Origin: Pollutibacter soli
GTDB taxonomy: Bacteria > Bacteroidota > Bacteroidia > Chitinophagales > Chitinophagaceae
NCBI GenBank assembly: GCA_029269725.1
Contig: JARJHS010000003.1
Coordinates: 216,292-280,291 of the forward strand
DNA: 64,000 nt
Direction of reading: 5' to 3'
The position numbers and the translations under genes are program-made. How positions within the stretch are numbered: position 1 is the first letter of the stretch; each line of letters begins with the position of its first letter. The notes beneath the pieces are model-generated. The model was not told the DNA's origin. It worked only from the letters and a program-made list of their open reading frames with translations, and ran no database searches. Of the stretch, positions 26,321 through 35,736 are shown in pieces.

Positions 26321-26958
26321 TGTTTAGAAGTATAAAAGCAATACTGATTATCATTGTTGTTGCAGCTGCTGGATTATTTCTTCTGCGAAAACTTGATTTT
26401 ATTCCCTCCTGGAATCAGGTTTTTTCAGCAGCACCATTGGAGATTGATGAAACGCCTGTACTCATTAAAGAAGTCAGGGAACTGGCTTCATTGATAACAG
26501 TTACAGGATATGATGAAGTGGTTGTTGATAGTGTTCATGCAGATCCAAATCAGATTGCATTAAGAACACTCACTGGCGGACTGGCAGCGAATCCATTCGC
26601 ACCCATGTTTGACAGGATTGTACTCGTTGCAAAAGGCCAGGTGATCTGCGGAACAGATTTAAAAAAGATGTCAGATTCAGCAATTCGTGTGTTTGATGAC
26701 TCAGCGTCAGTTACTATTCCAAAAGCAGAGATTCTTGATATCATCATAAATCCCTCCGGTTTTGAAACCTTTATTGAAGAAGGAAACTGGTCGGACCAGG
26801 CAATAACAGCTGTAAAAATAAAGGCCCGTCAAAAAATGCGCGACCGCGCGATGCAGCAACAACTCCTTTCAAAAGCAAATACCCGCGCAATTTCGTTGAT
26901 GACGAGCATGCTGCAAGCCTCCGGGTTCGAGAAAGTAACCATTAACGTTGAACGTTAA
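26320..26958 (+). CDS. DUF4230 membrane-anchored protein
   Basis: A 212-residue protein with one N-terminal transmembrane helix (about 5-22) and an extracytoplasmic DUF4230 domain with LIKEVRELASLITVTGYDEVVV, FDRIVLVAKGQVICGTDL and IPKAEILDIIINPSGFETFIEEGNWS. It is a divergent paralogue of the preceding gene and translationally coupled to it. Function unknown. The last residues (TINVER) are encoded by the first units of a heptamer array, so the array reaches into the coding sequence. Confidence 0.85.
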   Translation: MFRSIKAILIIIVVAAAGLFLLRKLDFIPSWNQVFSAAPLEIDETPVLIKEVRELASLITVTGYDEVVVDSVHADPNQIALRTLTGGLAANPFAPMFDRIVLVAKGQVICGTDLKKMSDSAIRVFDDSASVTIPKAEILDIIINPSGFETFIEEGNWSDQAITAVKIKARQKMRDRAMQQQLLSKANTRAISLMTSMLQASGFEKVTINVER

Positions 26959-26986
26959 ACGTTGAACATAGCACGTAGAACGTAAG
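26941..26986. repeat. ACGT-type heptamer array overlapping a stop codon
   Basis: Units (aacgttg, aacgtta, aacgttg, aacatag, cacgtag) begin 15 bases before the end of the DUF4230 gene and continue past its TAA. Confidence 0.85.
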
Positions 26987-27042
26987 AACCTGCGGAGGAT
27001 ACAAGTTGCTAATTAAAAACCAGTTACACTGGCGATGGCCAG

Positions 27043-27066
27043 CGTTTAACGTATAACGTTCAACTT
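27043..27066. repeat. ACGT-type heptamer array
   Basis: Short array (gtttaac-gtataac-gttcaac) directly upstream of the first putative ncRNA unit. Confidence 0.75.
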
Positions 27067-27118
27067 TCTACCTATAAAGGCCATTTCGATAAACCCTCTA
27101 TCTCCTTCGGCGTTTGAC

Positions 27119-27149
27119 TTGCACATCAGTAAATACCCGATTATTTTTA
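27119..27149 (+). promoter_or_regulatory. Promoter of putative ncRNA copy 1
   Basis: TTGCAC is followed after 17 bp by TATTTTTA. Both boxes are the same in the second copy 335 bp downstream, while the 17-bp spacer differs strongly. That pattern is expected of a real promoter with -33 and -7 elements. Confidence 0.65.
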
Positions 27150-27154
27150 CATCA

Positions 27155-27286
27155 TGAATCGTAAGTATACGAGGCAGACGGGAAAGCGGAAATTACGGTT
27201 ACCAACACACGAAAGCTTCTCGCTAACAATATTAACTCGGATGGTTTTTAAGATTATTACCGGCTCACAAGGCCGGTTTTTCTTTA
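27155..27286 (+). ncRNA. Putative small RNA, tandem copy 1
   Basis: The predicted transcript starts just after the -7 box with the stem aatcgtaa / ttacggtt (27157-27164 with 27193-27200, one G-U pair) and runs through a conserved AT-rich middle. It ends in a terminator: accggc / gccggt with a seven-base loop and T-rich tail. Copy 2 has the same length and about 10 substitutions in 131 bases; none is in the stem arms and all lie before the last 75 bases. The region sits between convergent genes, so it is not a leader of a coding gene. A 50-codon open frame from 27154 exists but is not favoured. Confidence 0.6.
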
Positions 27287-27322
27287 CGTACAACGTTGAA
27301 CATTAAACGTTAAACGTTAGAA
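27283..27322. repeat. ACGT-type heptamer array
   Basis: Array (tacaacg-ttgaaca-ttaaacg-ttaaacg-ttagaac) beginning right at the T-tract of ncRNA copy 1. Confidence 0.8.
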
Positions 27323-27377
27323 CTCGAGTACTTGAGAGTATACCGATCAGGCAAAAGTTATGAATTTCGGAGGCTTA

Positions 27378-27411
27378 CGTTCAACGTTAAACGTTATACG
27401 TTTTACCCGCA
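27378..27411. repeat. ACGT-type heptamer array
   Basis: Array (cgttcaa-cgttaaa-cgttata-cgtttta) between the two ncRNA units, at the same relative place as the 27043 array before copy 1. Confidence 0.8.
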
Positions 27412-27453
27412 AAGGTCATTTCGATAAAGCCTCTTCTCCCTTCGACGGCTGAC

Positions 27454-27484
27454 TTGCACAATGGTAATTCTCCTACTATTTTTA
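27454..27484 (+). promoter_or_regulatory. Promoter of putative ncRNA copy 2
   Basis: TTGCAC, 17 bp, TATTTTTA, with identical boxes and identical spacing to copy 1 but a different spacer sequence. Confidence 0.65.
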
Positions 27485-27489
27485 CATCA

Positions 27490-27621
27490 TCAATCGTAAG
27501 TATACGAGGCGAACAGAAAAGCAGACATTACGGTTAACAACACACGAAAGCAACTCGCTCACAATATTAACTCGGATGGTTTTTAAGATTATTACCGGCT
27601 CACAAGGCCGGTTTTTCTTTA
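27490..27621 (+). ncRNA. Putative small RNA, tandem copy 2
   Basis: Second copy with an exact 335-bp period. The stem arms lie at 27492-27499 and 27528-27535; the terminator hairpin is at 27594-27612 with a T-rich tail. The start of the possible peptide frame is ATC here instead of ATG, and most differences from copy 1 in that frame would change amino acids, so an RNA product is more likely than a peptide. Confidence 0.6.
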
Positions 27622-27671
27622 CGTATAACGTTGAACGTTAAACGTTAAACGTTGAACGTTAAACGTTTTAC
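27619..27671. repeat. ACGT-type heptamer array up to the rfaE1 stop
   Basis: The longest array of this type: about seven units of tataacg, ttgaacg, ttaaacg. It ends on the stop codon of the minus-strand kinase gene. Confidence 0.88.
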
Positions 27672-28669
27672 ATTTTTCCCAGGAGTCTCTCACATTCCGC
27701 CAATAGCTTGTCCTTCCTGATTGCAGCAGTTCCGACTTCTTCGCAAACGAGCCCTCCGGCGATATTGGCCATTTCCGCCATCAGTTTTTTATCTTTTGTT
27801 GCGGCGTATACAAGAGAGGCAACTGCAATCACCGTATCGCCGGCGCCACTGACATCAGCTATGCGACGCAGATGCGAAGGGATTATACCTGCAGAATCGC
27901 CCGACTGATAAAAAACACCTTTTTCTGAAAGAGTTATAAATGAAATGCGGTGTTGAAGTTTTTCATGAAGAGCTTCATGAATATTCCTTAGTGAATTTTC
28001 ATCGACACGCTCATCAATCAGGTTTAACCCCTCTCTTACTTCTTTGAGATTGGGTTTGAATATGTCGACGCCTACATAACTGAAGAAATTCTTTCTTTTT
28101 GGATCAACACTGGTCGTTATATTTTTCACCTTGCATAATGCAATGATCTTATTGATCACGAGTTCTGTCAACACACCTTTATTATAATCCTCCATGATGA
28201 TCACCTGCGGAGATTCCTGCGCGATATAGTTCTGAATTGCAAGAATCAAACGGTTTTCATCTTCGTACTCAAGGTCCTTTGTGATCTCATTATCAAGTCG
28301 CATCATTTGCTGGTTACGACTAATGATCCTGGTCTTGCTGGTGGTAACCCGCTTCTTACTCTTCAGTAAAAACGACGTATTGATACCACTTTCATCGTAC
28401 ATTTTTTTCAACTGCACTCCATCATCATCATCACCGGTAATAGAAATCATTGTCGTCTGCGCTCCTAACGCAGCAAGATTCAGCGCCACATTTCCCGCAC
28501 CTCCCAAACGATAATCTTTATGATCAAGAGATACCACCGGCACAGGCGCTTCAGGAGAAATTCTTTCCACTTTTCCCCAGTAGTAAGTATCAAGCATTAC
28601 ATCTCCTACGACACCTACTTTTATCGATTCAAACTCAGAGAATAATTTTTCAAAGTCTGTTGAACTCAT
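27668..28669 (-). CDS. rfaE1: D-glycero-beta-D-manno-heptose-7-phosphate kinase (RfaE1 domain, PfkB family)
   Basis: A 333-residue ribokinase-fold enzyme for ADP-heptose synthesis in LPS core assembly. Signs are GDVMLDTYYWGKVERISPEA at the N-terminus, YRLGGAGNVALNLAALGA, VDPKRKNF, FKPNLKEV, and the ATP/anion-hole motif DVSGAGDTVIAV with the catalytic Asp. Only the kinase domain is present; the adenylyltransferase half of bifunctional HldE is missing, so a separate enzyme is expected. It begins 3 bp after an APC permease gene and is probably co-transcribed with it. The stop codon touches a heptamer array. Confidence 0.9.
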   Translation of the reverse strand: MSSTDFEKLFSEFESIKVGVVGDVMLDTYYWGKVERISPEAPVPVVSLDHKDYRLGGAGNVALNLAALGAQTTMISITGDDDDGVQLKKMYDESGINTSFLLKSKKRVTTSKTRIISRNQQMMRLDNEITKDLEYEDENRLILAIQNYIAQESPQVIIMEDYNKGVLTELVINKIIALCKVKNITTSVDPKRKNFFSYVGVDIFKPNLKEVREGLNLIDERVDENSLRNIHEALHEKLQHRISFITLSEKGVFYQSGDSAGIIPSHLRRIADVSGAGDTVIAVASLVYAATKDKKLMAEMANIAGGLVCEEVGTAAIRKDKLLAECERLLGKM

Positions 28670-28672
28670 GTC

Positions 28673-30103
28673 TTAGGAAGTCGATTTTGATTTTCCTGTT
28701 GCGATATAGTACAACGGTATTCCAATCAGTGTAATGATCAATCCACCTGCTGCATACTTTGTTTTATATATGAGCAACAAAATACAGAATGCTGTTCCCA
28801 TGATGATGTATAGTGCAGGTAAAATAGGATAGCCGAAGGCTTTATATGGCCTTTCAATATCAGGCCTTTTTCTCCTTAATATAAAAATGCCCGCTATTGT
28901 GAGTACATAAAATAATACCGCAACAAAGCTGATCATATCCAGCAGGTTGCCATATTCACCACTGAGACACAACGCAGAAGCGGCAACACATTGCGCCCAC
29001 AATGCCCATTGGGGCACAGCATTCTGATTCAGCGTTCCCGCTTTTTTGAAGAATAAGCCATCTTTCGCCATTGTATAGTACACACGTGCACCTGCAAGAA
29101 CAAGTCCGTTGATACATCCGAAAGTGGATATCATAATTAAAACCGCAACAATGATTGTTCCGCTCGATCCAAAAATTTCAATCGCTGCGGAGATTGCAAG
29201 GCGATCTGCTTTGGGATAAGCAATGCCCTGCAAAGGCAGTACATACAGATACATAAGATTTGTAGTAACATAAAGAAATGTTACGATCAGTGTACCCAGG
29301 AATAAAGCCAGCCCGATATTACGTTTCGGATTCTTTATTTCACCGGCTATGAATGTTACATTGTTCCATGCGTCACTGCTGAATATTGATCCCGTCATTG
29401 CAGAGGCAATTGCTCCGACAAGAGCTACTCCACCAATATCGGTCCATCCGATCGGCTCCTTCCCCGCTTTATCTACACCAAGGTCCTGCATTGCTGTCCA
29501 TGCATTTTGCCAGTTGGCTGCCCAGAAATTATTCTTCACCAACAGAAAACCGAACAACATCAATCCAAATAATGCAATCAATTTTGATGCTGTGAATGTT
29601 GTTTGAATAATCTTGCCTTCTTTGATACCTCTGGTATTCACCCAGGTAAGCAGGATAACAATCAGTATACAAGTTACCTGGGCTGCACTGATCTTAATAA
29701 ATCCGAAATCAGCCAGTATATTGGATTCGCCTACGGCAGGAAATATATAAGCTGAAAACCTTGCAAAAGCAACACCTACGGCTGCAATAGTCGCCGTTTG
29801 AATAACAGCGAAAAAGCTCCACCCAAACAGGAAAGCCATCAACCGGTTATAAGATTCTTTAAGATATACATACTGACCGCCAGCTTTCGGAAACATACCA
29901 CTGAGCTCACCATAACTCATGGCGGCAGATACCGTCATGAAACCCGTGATCAGCCAGACAAAAATCAACCAGCCTGCACTTCCCACGTTCCGGGTAATAT
30001 CTGCACTTACGATAAATATACCCGATCCGATCATTGACCCTGCAACGATCATCGTTGCATCAACCAATCCGAGCGTAGGTTTGAACTGCTTGTTTTCTTC
30101 CAT
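28673..30103 (-). CDS. APC-superfamily amino-acid permease
   Basis: A 476-residue inner-membrane transporter with twelve predicted helices. The first helix region has the family signature LVDATMIVAGSMIGSGIF with the glycine-rich unwound segment that binds substrate; GGQYVYLKESYN lies after helix 2. The substrate is probably an amino acid, but the exact one is not readable. Upstream on the same strand is the OmpH-like gene, with a terminator between. Downstream by 3 bp is rfaE1. Confidence 0.9.
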   Translation of the reverse strand: MEENKQFKPTLGLVDATMIVAGSMIGSGIFIVSADITRNVGSAGWLIFVWLITGFMTVSAAMSYGELSGMFPKAGGQYVYLKESYNRLMAFLFGWSFFAVIQTATIAAVGVAFARFSAYIFPAVGESNILADFGFIKISAAQVTCILIVILLTWVNTRGIKEGKIIQTTFTASKLIALFGLMLFGFLLVKNNFWAANWQNAWTAMQDLGVDKAGKEPIGWTDIGGVALVGAIASAMTGSIFSSDAWNNVTFIAGEIKNPKRNIGLALFLGTLIVTFLYVTTNLMYLYVLPLQGIAYPKADRLAISAAIEIFGSSGTIIVAVLIMISTFGCINGLVLAGARVYYTMAKDGLFFKKAGTLNQNAVPQWALWAQCVAASALCLSGEYGNLLDMISFVAVLFYVLTIAGIFILRRKRPDIERPYKAFGYPILPALYIIMGTAFCILLLIYKTKYAAGGLIITLIGIPLYYIATGKSKSTS

Positions 30104-30134
30104 ATAAAAAGCGAAGGTTTTGGCTTGTTGATAT

Positions 30135-30164
30135 AAAAAATCCCGGAAACTTTAATTCCGGGAT
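30135..30164 (-). terminator. Terminator after the OmpH-like gene
   Basis: A 9-bp stem (atcccggaa / ttccgggat) is followed on the minus strand by six T residues. It separates the OmpH-like gene from the APC permease gene. Confidence 0.85.
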
Positions 30165-30190
30165 CCCAATTTATGAAAATCTTTGAGAGA

Positions 30191-30811
30191 TTATTTTTTC
30201 ACTTTGGTTTTATTATGCTCTTCATTTAAACCTGCAACAACCTCATTAGTGATGTTATAGGTAGTGTCCTTATAAAAAAGCATGTTGATGGTGCTGCTGT
30301 AAGAAAAGATATAGGAATACTCCTGTGTTTTGTTATAAATAGCAAGAAAATCATTGATTTTCTTTTTCAACTCCTCCATCGTTTTTACACCTTCCTGCTG
30401 GATATTATTCTCCATGCTGCGCTTCTGATTTTCCAGATTTTCCATTTTACGGGTGTACTCACGCTGGAAATTTTCAGCTTCTATCTGAGTGATGGCATTA
30501 CCTCTTTGTACAAAACTGATACGCTCATTTTCTATTTTCTGAAAGGCGCCATTCAACTCTCGGTCAGCACGATCCTTCTTCTTTTCAAACTCATCCATTT
30601 TCTCCTTGTAATACACATAGTTCTCCTGGATCGAATCGAGGTCAACGTATGCGATTTTGAGCGGTTTTACTACTACGTTACCAGCAGAATCTTTTGTTGT
30701 AACAGTTGATGCAGAAGGAACGGCCGTTTTCGATTTTCCAAAATGCAGAAAATACAAAATAGCTACGGCTATAATCAGAACAATGTTGAGCGGAAGTAAA
30801 ATTTGCTTCAT
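30191..30811 (-). CDS. OmpH/Skp-family periplasmic chaperone-like protein
   Basis: A 206-residue protein with an N-terminal membrane helix (about 5-23), a Ser/Thr/Val linker, the OmpH start signature LKIAYVDLDSIQENYVYYKE (52-71), and a long coiled coil (about 70-155) of charged heptads. The final 35 residues resemble the beta-strand end of Skp-like proteins. Skp homologues chaperone unfolded outer-membrane proteins. Its long uncleaved-looking anchor suggests a membrane-tethered variant. It is followed by a terminator. Confidence 0.85.
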   Translation of the reverse strand: MKQILLPLNIVLIIAVAILYFLHFGKSKTAVPSASTVTTKDSAGNVVVKPLKIAYVDLDSIQENYVYYKEKMDEFEKKKDRADRELNGAFQKIENERISFVQRGNAITQIEAENFQREYTRKMENLENQKRSMENNIQQEGVKTMEELKKKINDFLAIYNKTQEYSYIFSYSSTINMLFYKDTTYNITNEVVAGLNEEHNKTKVKK

Positions 30812-30899
30812 GAAAGCTTTTTTGCAAGATAGACAGGATAAAAACTAATCGGGGAACCTGTGATTGTTTTTAGTAAAGCGTTAACAGCCAAAGGTTGAA

Positions 30900-30934
30900 A
30901 TGAAAAGAGAGCAGAACTGATGTCCTGCTCTCCT
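30900..30934 (-). terminator. Terminator of rpoC
   Basis: An 8-bp stem (gagagcag / ctgctctc) with a ten-base loop is followed on the minus strand by TTTTCATTTC, 15 bp past the rpoC stop. Confidence 0.75.
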
Positions 30935-30948
30935 GTAATATTTAAAGA

Positions 30949-33900
30949 TTACTCTTCTTCATCGAAACTCATCACTTCACGTGTAGTCTGCAGCAATTCG
31001 TATTCTTCTTTGCTGCCTACGATCATGTTTTCAAACTCCCTCAAGCCTGTACCGGCAGGGATATGATGACCAGTGATTACGTTTTCTTTCAGACCAAGCA
31101 TTTCATCACATTTACCCTGGATGGCAGCTGAAGACAACACTTTGGTTGTTTCCTGGAATGATGCTGCTGAAATCCAGCTCTGTGTACCCAGAGATGCTTT
31201 GGTGATACCGAGCAATACTGGTCTTGATGTAGCCGGATTCGCATCGCGGAATTCAACCAGTTTTTTGTCAGATCGACGAAGGATGGAATTCTCCTCGCGT
31301 ACTTCACGCAGGCTAACGATTTGTCCGGCTTTGAGTTTTCCTGATTCTCCAGGTTCAGTAACCACTTTCTTATCAAAGATCCAGTCGTTCTCCTGGTTAA
31401 AGTCGTAGCGATCTTCCAGATCTTCTTCGAGGAAACGGGTATCACCCGGATCAACGATTTCCACTTTCTTCATCATCTGCCTTACGATCACTTCGATGTG
31501 CTTATCATTCAGACGTACACCCTGTAAGCGGTATACTTCCTGAATTTCATTCACCACATATTCCTGTACTGCAAATGGGCCTTTGATAGAAAGAATATCA
31601 CTTGGAGCAATCTGTCCGTCAGATAATGGTGTACCTGCTTTAATAAAGTCACCATCCTGTGCAAGAATCTGTCGTGTCAACGGTACAAGGTATTTTTTAA
31701 TAACACCATCTTTCGCTTCCACAACGATCTCACGGTTACCTCTTTTTATAGAACCGAAAGTAATTACACCATCGATTTCAGAAACAACCGCTGGGTTACC
31801 CGGATTACGTGCTTCAAACAATTCGGTTACACGTGGCAGACCACCCGTGATGTCGCGGAGTTTACCTAACACCCTCGGGATCTTCACGAGTACCTTACCA
31901 GCTTTCACTTCATCACCTTCTTCGATCACGATATGCGATCCAACCGGAAGGTTATATGATTTCTGCTCGTTTATACCAGCAATAATCAATGAAGGAATCT
32001 TGGTTTTATCTTTTGTATCAATAACTACTTTCTCCCTGTGGCCTGTCTGCTCATCAGCTTCTTCACGGAAAGTAACACCTTCGATAACATTGTCAAAACG
32101 TGCAGCTCCGCTGATCTCAGCAAGGATTACGTTGTTGAACGGATCCCATGTACAGATCACATCGCCTTTGGCTACTTTCTGACCTTCTTTCACCTGCAGT
32201 GTTGAGCCGTAAGGAACGTTGTTGGTAATGAGGAGACGATCATTTTTCAGATCCATGATCCTCATCTCACCGGTACGACCGATTACGATATCAACTTCTT
32301 TGCCGTCGTTATTGAAAGCTTTTACTGTACGCAATCCATCGAACTGAACGGTACCATCGAATTTTGCATTCAGGTGAGATTCAACGGAAGCGGATCCGGC
32401 AACACCACCCACGTGGAAGGTACGAAGAGTCAGCTGCGTACCAGGTTCACCGATTGACTGTGCAGCGATGATACCAACAGCATCACCACGTTGAGTCATC
32501 GCACCGGTAGCAAGGTTCAGACCGTAACATTTCACACACACACCGCGTTTACTTTCGCAAGTCAGCACCGAACGGATATCAACTGTTTCCAGTCCGCTGT
32601 TTTCAATTTTCTGTGCGATGTCTTCATCGATGAGCTGACCTGCAGAAGCAAGCAGTTCATCAGTCTGAGGATCGAACACATCATGCAATGATGTACGTCC
32701 AAGTATCCTGTCGTATAATGGCTCAACGATATCCTCATTATCTTTCAATGCTCCGATATCAATACCACGGAGTGTTCCGCAATCTTCTTCTGTAATTACC
32801 ACATCCTGTGATACGTCAACGAGACGACGAGTCAGGTAACCGGCATCAGCTGTTTTCAACGCTGTATCCGCAAGACCTTTACGCGCACCGTGCGTAGAGA
32901 TGAAGTATTCCAATACACTCAGACCATCTTTAAAGTTAGAGAGGATCGGGTTCTCGATGATCTCAGAACCTGTCGAACCGCTCTTTCTGGGTTTCGCCAT
33001 CAGACCGCGGAGACCAGCCAGCTGTTTTACCTGCTGCTTACTACCACGCGCACCCGAATCAAGCATCATGTACACAGAGTTAAAGCCCTGTTTATCTGTC
33101 GCCATTGAACGGATCAATGTTTCAGTTACTTTGGTATCTACACGGCTCCAGATGTCGATGATCTGGTTATAACGTTCGTTGTTGGTGATCAGACCCATGT
33201 TATAGTTATCCCAAACTTCCTGTACTTCACCGGAAGCCTGATCGATCATATCCTGTTTCAGTTCAGGGATAACAAGGTCTTCGATATTAAATGACAGTCC
33301 ACCACGGAACGCCATACGGAATCCAAGTTCCTTGATATTATCAAGGAATCTTGCGGTTGTCGGAACATCAGTGATTTTGATGATGTCGCCGATGATTTCA
33401 CGCAGGTTCTTTTTGGTGAGCAATGCATTTACAAAACCTACAGCAGCCGGTACCCATTGGTTGAAGATGACACGACCTACAGTGGTTTCGATTAACTTAT
33501 GTTCAATAACATCTTTATCATTCCTGATATTGGTTTTCACCTTGATGAAAGCGTGCAAGTCGACACGACCTTCATTGTAAGCGATGATCACCTCTTCTGT
33601 TGAGTAGAAGCGCATGCCTTCGCCGCGAACTACTTCTGTATCAGTATTTCTCTTTCCTTTTGAAATGTAGTACAGACCGAGTACCATGTCCTGTGACGGC
33701 AGGGTGATCGGCGTACCATTCTGCGGGTTAAGAATGTTGTGTGATGCAAGCATCAGCAACTGTGCCTCAACGATTGCAGCGTGGCTCAGTGGTACGTGTA
33801 CCGCCATCTGGTCACCATCAAAGTCAGCGTTGAATGAAGAACACACCAACGGGTGCAGCTGGATCGCTTTACCTTCCACCAGTTTTGGCTGGAACGCCTG

Positions 33901-35244
33901 GATTGACAGGCGGTGCAGCGTTGGCGCACGGTTAAGCAATACCGGGTGACCTCGGAGAATATTTTCAAGTATATCCCAAACCACGGCTTCTTTGCGGTCA
34001 ACCAGTTTACGCGCAGATTTCACCGTTTTTACGATGCCTCTTTCAATCAGTTTACGGATGATGAATGGTTTGAACAATTCAGCAGCCATATCTTTCGGAA
34101 GACCGCACTCATGGAGTTTCAGTTCAGGACCTACCACGATTACAGAACGACCAGAATAGTCAACACGTTTACCCAACAGGTTCTGACGGAAACGTCCCTG
34201 TTTTCCTTTCAACACATCACTCAGTGATTTCAGTGCACGTCCACCTTCTGCTTTTACAGCATTTGATTTACGACTGTTATCAAAGAGTGAATCAATAGCT
34301 TCCTGCAACATCCTTTTCTCGTTACGAAGAATCACCTCAGGAGCTTTAATTTCCAGAAGGCGTTTCAGACGGTTGTTACGGATGATTACGCGACGATACA
34401 GATCATTCAGATCCGAAGAAGCGAAACGACCACCATCGAGAGGAACGAGTGGGCGAAGTTCCGGTGGAATCACCGGGATATATTGCATCACCATCCATTC
34501 AGGGCGGTTAACAATTCTTGAGTTCGCATCGCGGAATGATTCCACAACACTCAGACGTTTCAATGCATCAGCTTTACGTTGCTGAGATGTTTCAGTAGCA
34601 GCTGCGTTACGCAAAGAGAAGCTCAACCCGTCAAGGTCAATTCTTCCAAGCATATCATGCACAGCTTCTGCACCCATTTTCGCGATGAATTTATTTGGAT
34701 CTTCATCGGGCAGGTACTGGTTATCTTTTGGTAAACCGTCAAGGATGTCCAGGTATTCTTCTTCCGTGAGAAGATCACCGGGATTCTGTCCTTTGTCAAC
34801 ACGGATACCTGGCTGAATCACCACGTATCTTTCATAATATATGATTGACTCCAGCTTTTTAGAGCTTACGCCGAGGAGATAACCGATTTTATTCGGCAGA
34901 CTTTTGAAATACCAGATGTGAACTACAGGCACCACAAGTTTGATGTGGCCCATACGTTCGCGACGTACTTTTTTCTCAGTCACTTCAACACCACAGCGGT
35001 CGCACACGATGCCTTTATAGCGGATTCTTTTATACTTACCACAGGCACACTCATAGTCTTTCACCGGACCAAAAATCCTTTCGCAGAAAAGTCCATCACG
35101 CTCCGGTTTGTATGTGCGGTAGTTGATGGTTTCTGGTTTAAGAACTTCACCAAAAGACCTTTCCAGGATGGAATCAGGTGAGGCTAGACTGATAGTAATT
35201 TTGGAGAAACTGGCTTTGGGGCGGTTTTCTTTTTTAATTGCCAT
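30949..35244 (-). CDS. rpoC: RNA polymerase beta' subunit
   Basis: A 1431-residue beta' subunit. The N-terminal zinc finger ([20 protein letters not shown]) is at about residues 68-90, the absolutely conserved metal site [12 protein letters not shown] is near 460-475, and the second zinc-binding group includes [13 protein letters not shown]. Bridge helix and trigger loop lie around 740-950. I chose the ATG of MAIKKENRP, four codons inside a longer TTG frame. The gene is preceded by 490 bp of non-coding DNA and an unrelated gene, not by rpoB, which is unusual. A terminator follows. Confidence 0.98.
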   Translation of the reverse strand: MAIKKENRPKASFSKITISLASPDSILERSFGEVLKPETINYRTYKPERDGLFCERIFGPVKDYECACGKYKRIRYKGIVCDRCGVEVTEKKVRRERMGHIKLVVPVVHIWYFKSLPNKIGYLLGVSSKKLESIIYYERYVVIQPGIRVDKGQNPGDLLTEEEYLDILDGLPKDNQYLPDEDPNKFIAKMGAEAVHDMLGRIDLDGLSFSLRNAAATETSQQRKADALKRLSVVESFRDANSRIVNRPEWMVMQYIPVIPPELRPLVPLDGGRFASSDLNDLYRRVIIRNNRLKRLLEIKAPEVILRNEKRMLQEAIDSLFDNSRKSNAVKAEGGRALKSLSDVLKGKQGRFRQNLLGKRVDYSGRSVIVVGPELKLHECGLPKDMAAELFKPFIIRKLIERGIVKTVKSARKLVDRKEAVVWDILENILRGHPVLLNRAPTLHRLSIQAFQPKLVEGKAIQLHPLVCSSFNADFDGDQMAVHVPLSHAAIVEAQLLMLASHNILNPQNGTPITLPSQDMVLGLYYISKGKRNTDTEVVRGEGMRFYSTEEVIIAYNEGRVDLHAFIKVKTNIRNDKDVIEHKLIETTVGRVIFNQWVPAAVGFVNALLTKKNLREIIGDIIKITDVPTTARFLDNIKELGFRMAFRGGLSFNIEDLVIPELKQDMIDQASGEVQEVWDNYNMGLITNNERYNQIIDIWSRVDTKVTETLIRSMATDKQGFNSVYMMLDSGARGSKQQVKQLAGLRGLMAKPRKSGSTGSEIIENPILSNFKDGLSVLEYFISTHGARKGLADTALKTADAGYLTRRLVDVSQDVVITEEDCGTLRGIDIGALKDNEDIVEPLYDRILGRTSLHDVFDPQTDELLASAGQLIDEDIAQKIENSGLETVDIRSVLTCESKRGVCVKCYGLNLATGAMTQRGDAVGIIAAQSIGEPGTQLTLRTFHVGGVAGSASVESHLNAKFDGTVQFDGLRTVKAFNNDGKEVDIVIGRTGEMRIMDLKNDRLLITNNVPYGSTLQVKEGQKVAKGDVICTWDPFNNVILAEISGAARFDNVIEGVTFREEADEQTGHREKVVIDTKDKTKIPSLIIAGINEQKSYNLPVGSHIVIEEGDEVKAGKVLVKIPRVLGKLRDITGGLPRVTELFEARNPGNPAVVSEIDGVITFGSIKRGNREIVVEAKDGVIKKYLVPLTRQILAQDGDFIKAGTPLSDGQIAPSDILSIKGPFAVQEYVVNEIQEVYRLQGVRLNDKHIEVIVRQMMKKVEIVDPGDTRFLEEDLEDRYDFNQENDWIFDKKVVTEPGESGKLKAGQIVSLREVREENSILRRSDKKLVEFRDANPATSRPVLLGITKASLGTQSWISAASFQETTKVLSSAAIQGKCDEMLGLKENVITGHHIPAGTGLREFENMIVGSKEEYELLQTTREVMSFDEEE

Positions 35245-35736
35245 AGTACGATACAAAGTTTTTGTAAACCGTTAACTTAACACAAAACAAACCCTGCTTT
35301 CGGTAGACCGAATGCAAACATTGATTTTCAATAATTTACAAAATCGCGTTTAAGGAAAATGCCGGCATGCCTGAATTAAGGAGGGCAAAGTTAATGATTG
35401 TGCTTCAATTGGCAATATTTTTTCAGGCAGGAGCAGGGAGGCAGAAGGCTGGAGTGGTTTAAAGCGAATGTTAAAATTTCAGTTGTCGGTTGTCACTTGT
35501 CAGTTGGTGATTGTGATAGAGTTCAGAGCTTCGTTTTCCGATTGACCGTTCAGTTCATTTCCAGCCTGCCTGAAGTCGGAAGGATTTCAGTATTTTCCTC
35601 CTTCCAGTATACAGTATCATCGATTTTTCCTCATTTGTGTTTTCCGTTTTCAGGTATGGCACTTTCCCAGTATCGGTTATTCTGTATTCTGTTTCTGACT
35701 TTTGCCTGTCTGTAACTATCTCAACCGCTGCCTGTA
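35245..35736. other. Intergenic region upstream of rpoC with heptamer arrays
   Basis: The rpoC-proximal 130 bp is AT-rich and should hold the rpoC promoter and 5' UTR. Further up are a gttgtca-type array (35479-35517) and a ttctgta / gcctgtt-type array (about 35679-35763) that reaches into the end of the next gene. No trace of rpoB, rplL or rplJ was found. Confidence 0.65.

Noticed and set aside
27154-27306. 50-codon open frame in ncRNA copy 1, also open in copy 2
   Set aside because: Copy 2 lacks the ATG, and most base differences between copies change amino acids, while promoter boxes, stem arms and terminator are kept; an RNA product fits better.
31073-34585. Several open frames antisense to rpoC
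   Set aside because: They are shadows of a highly conserved gene on the other strand and have no family features.
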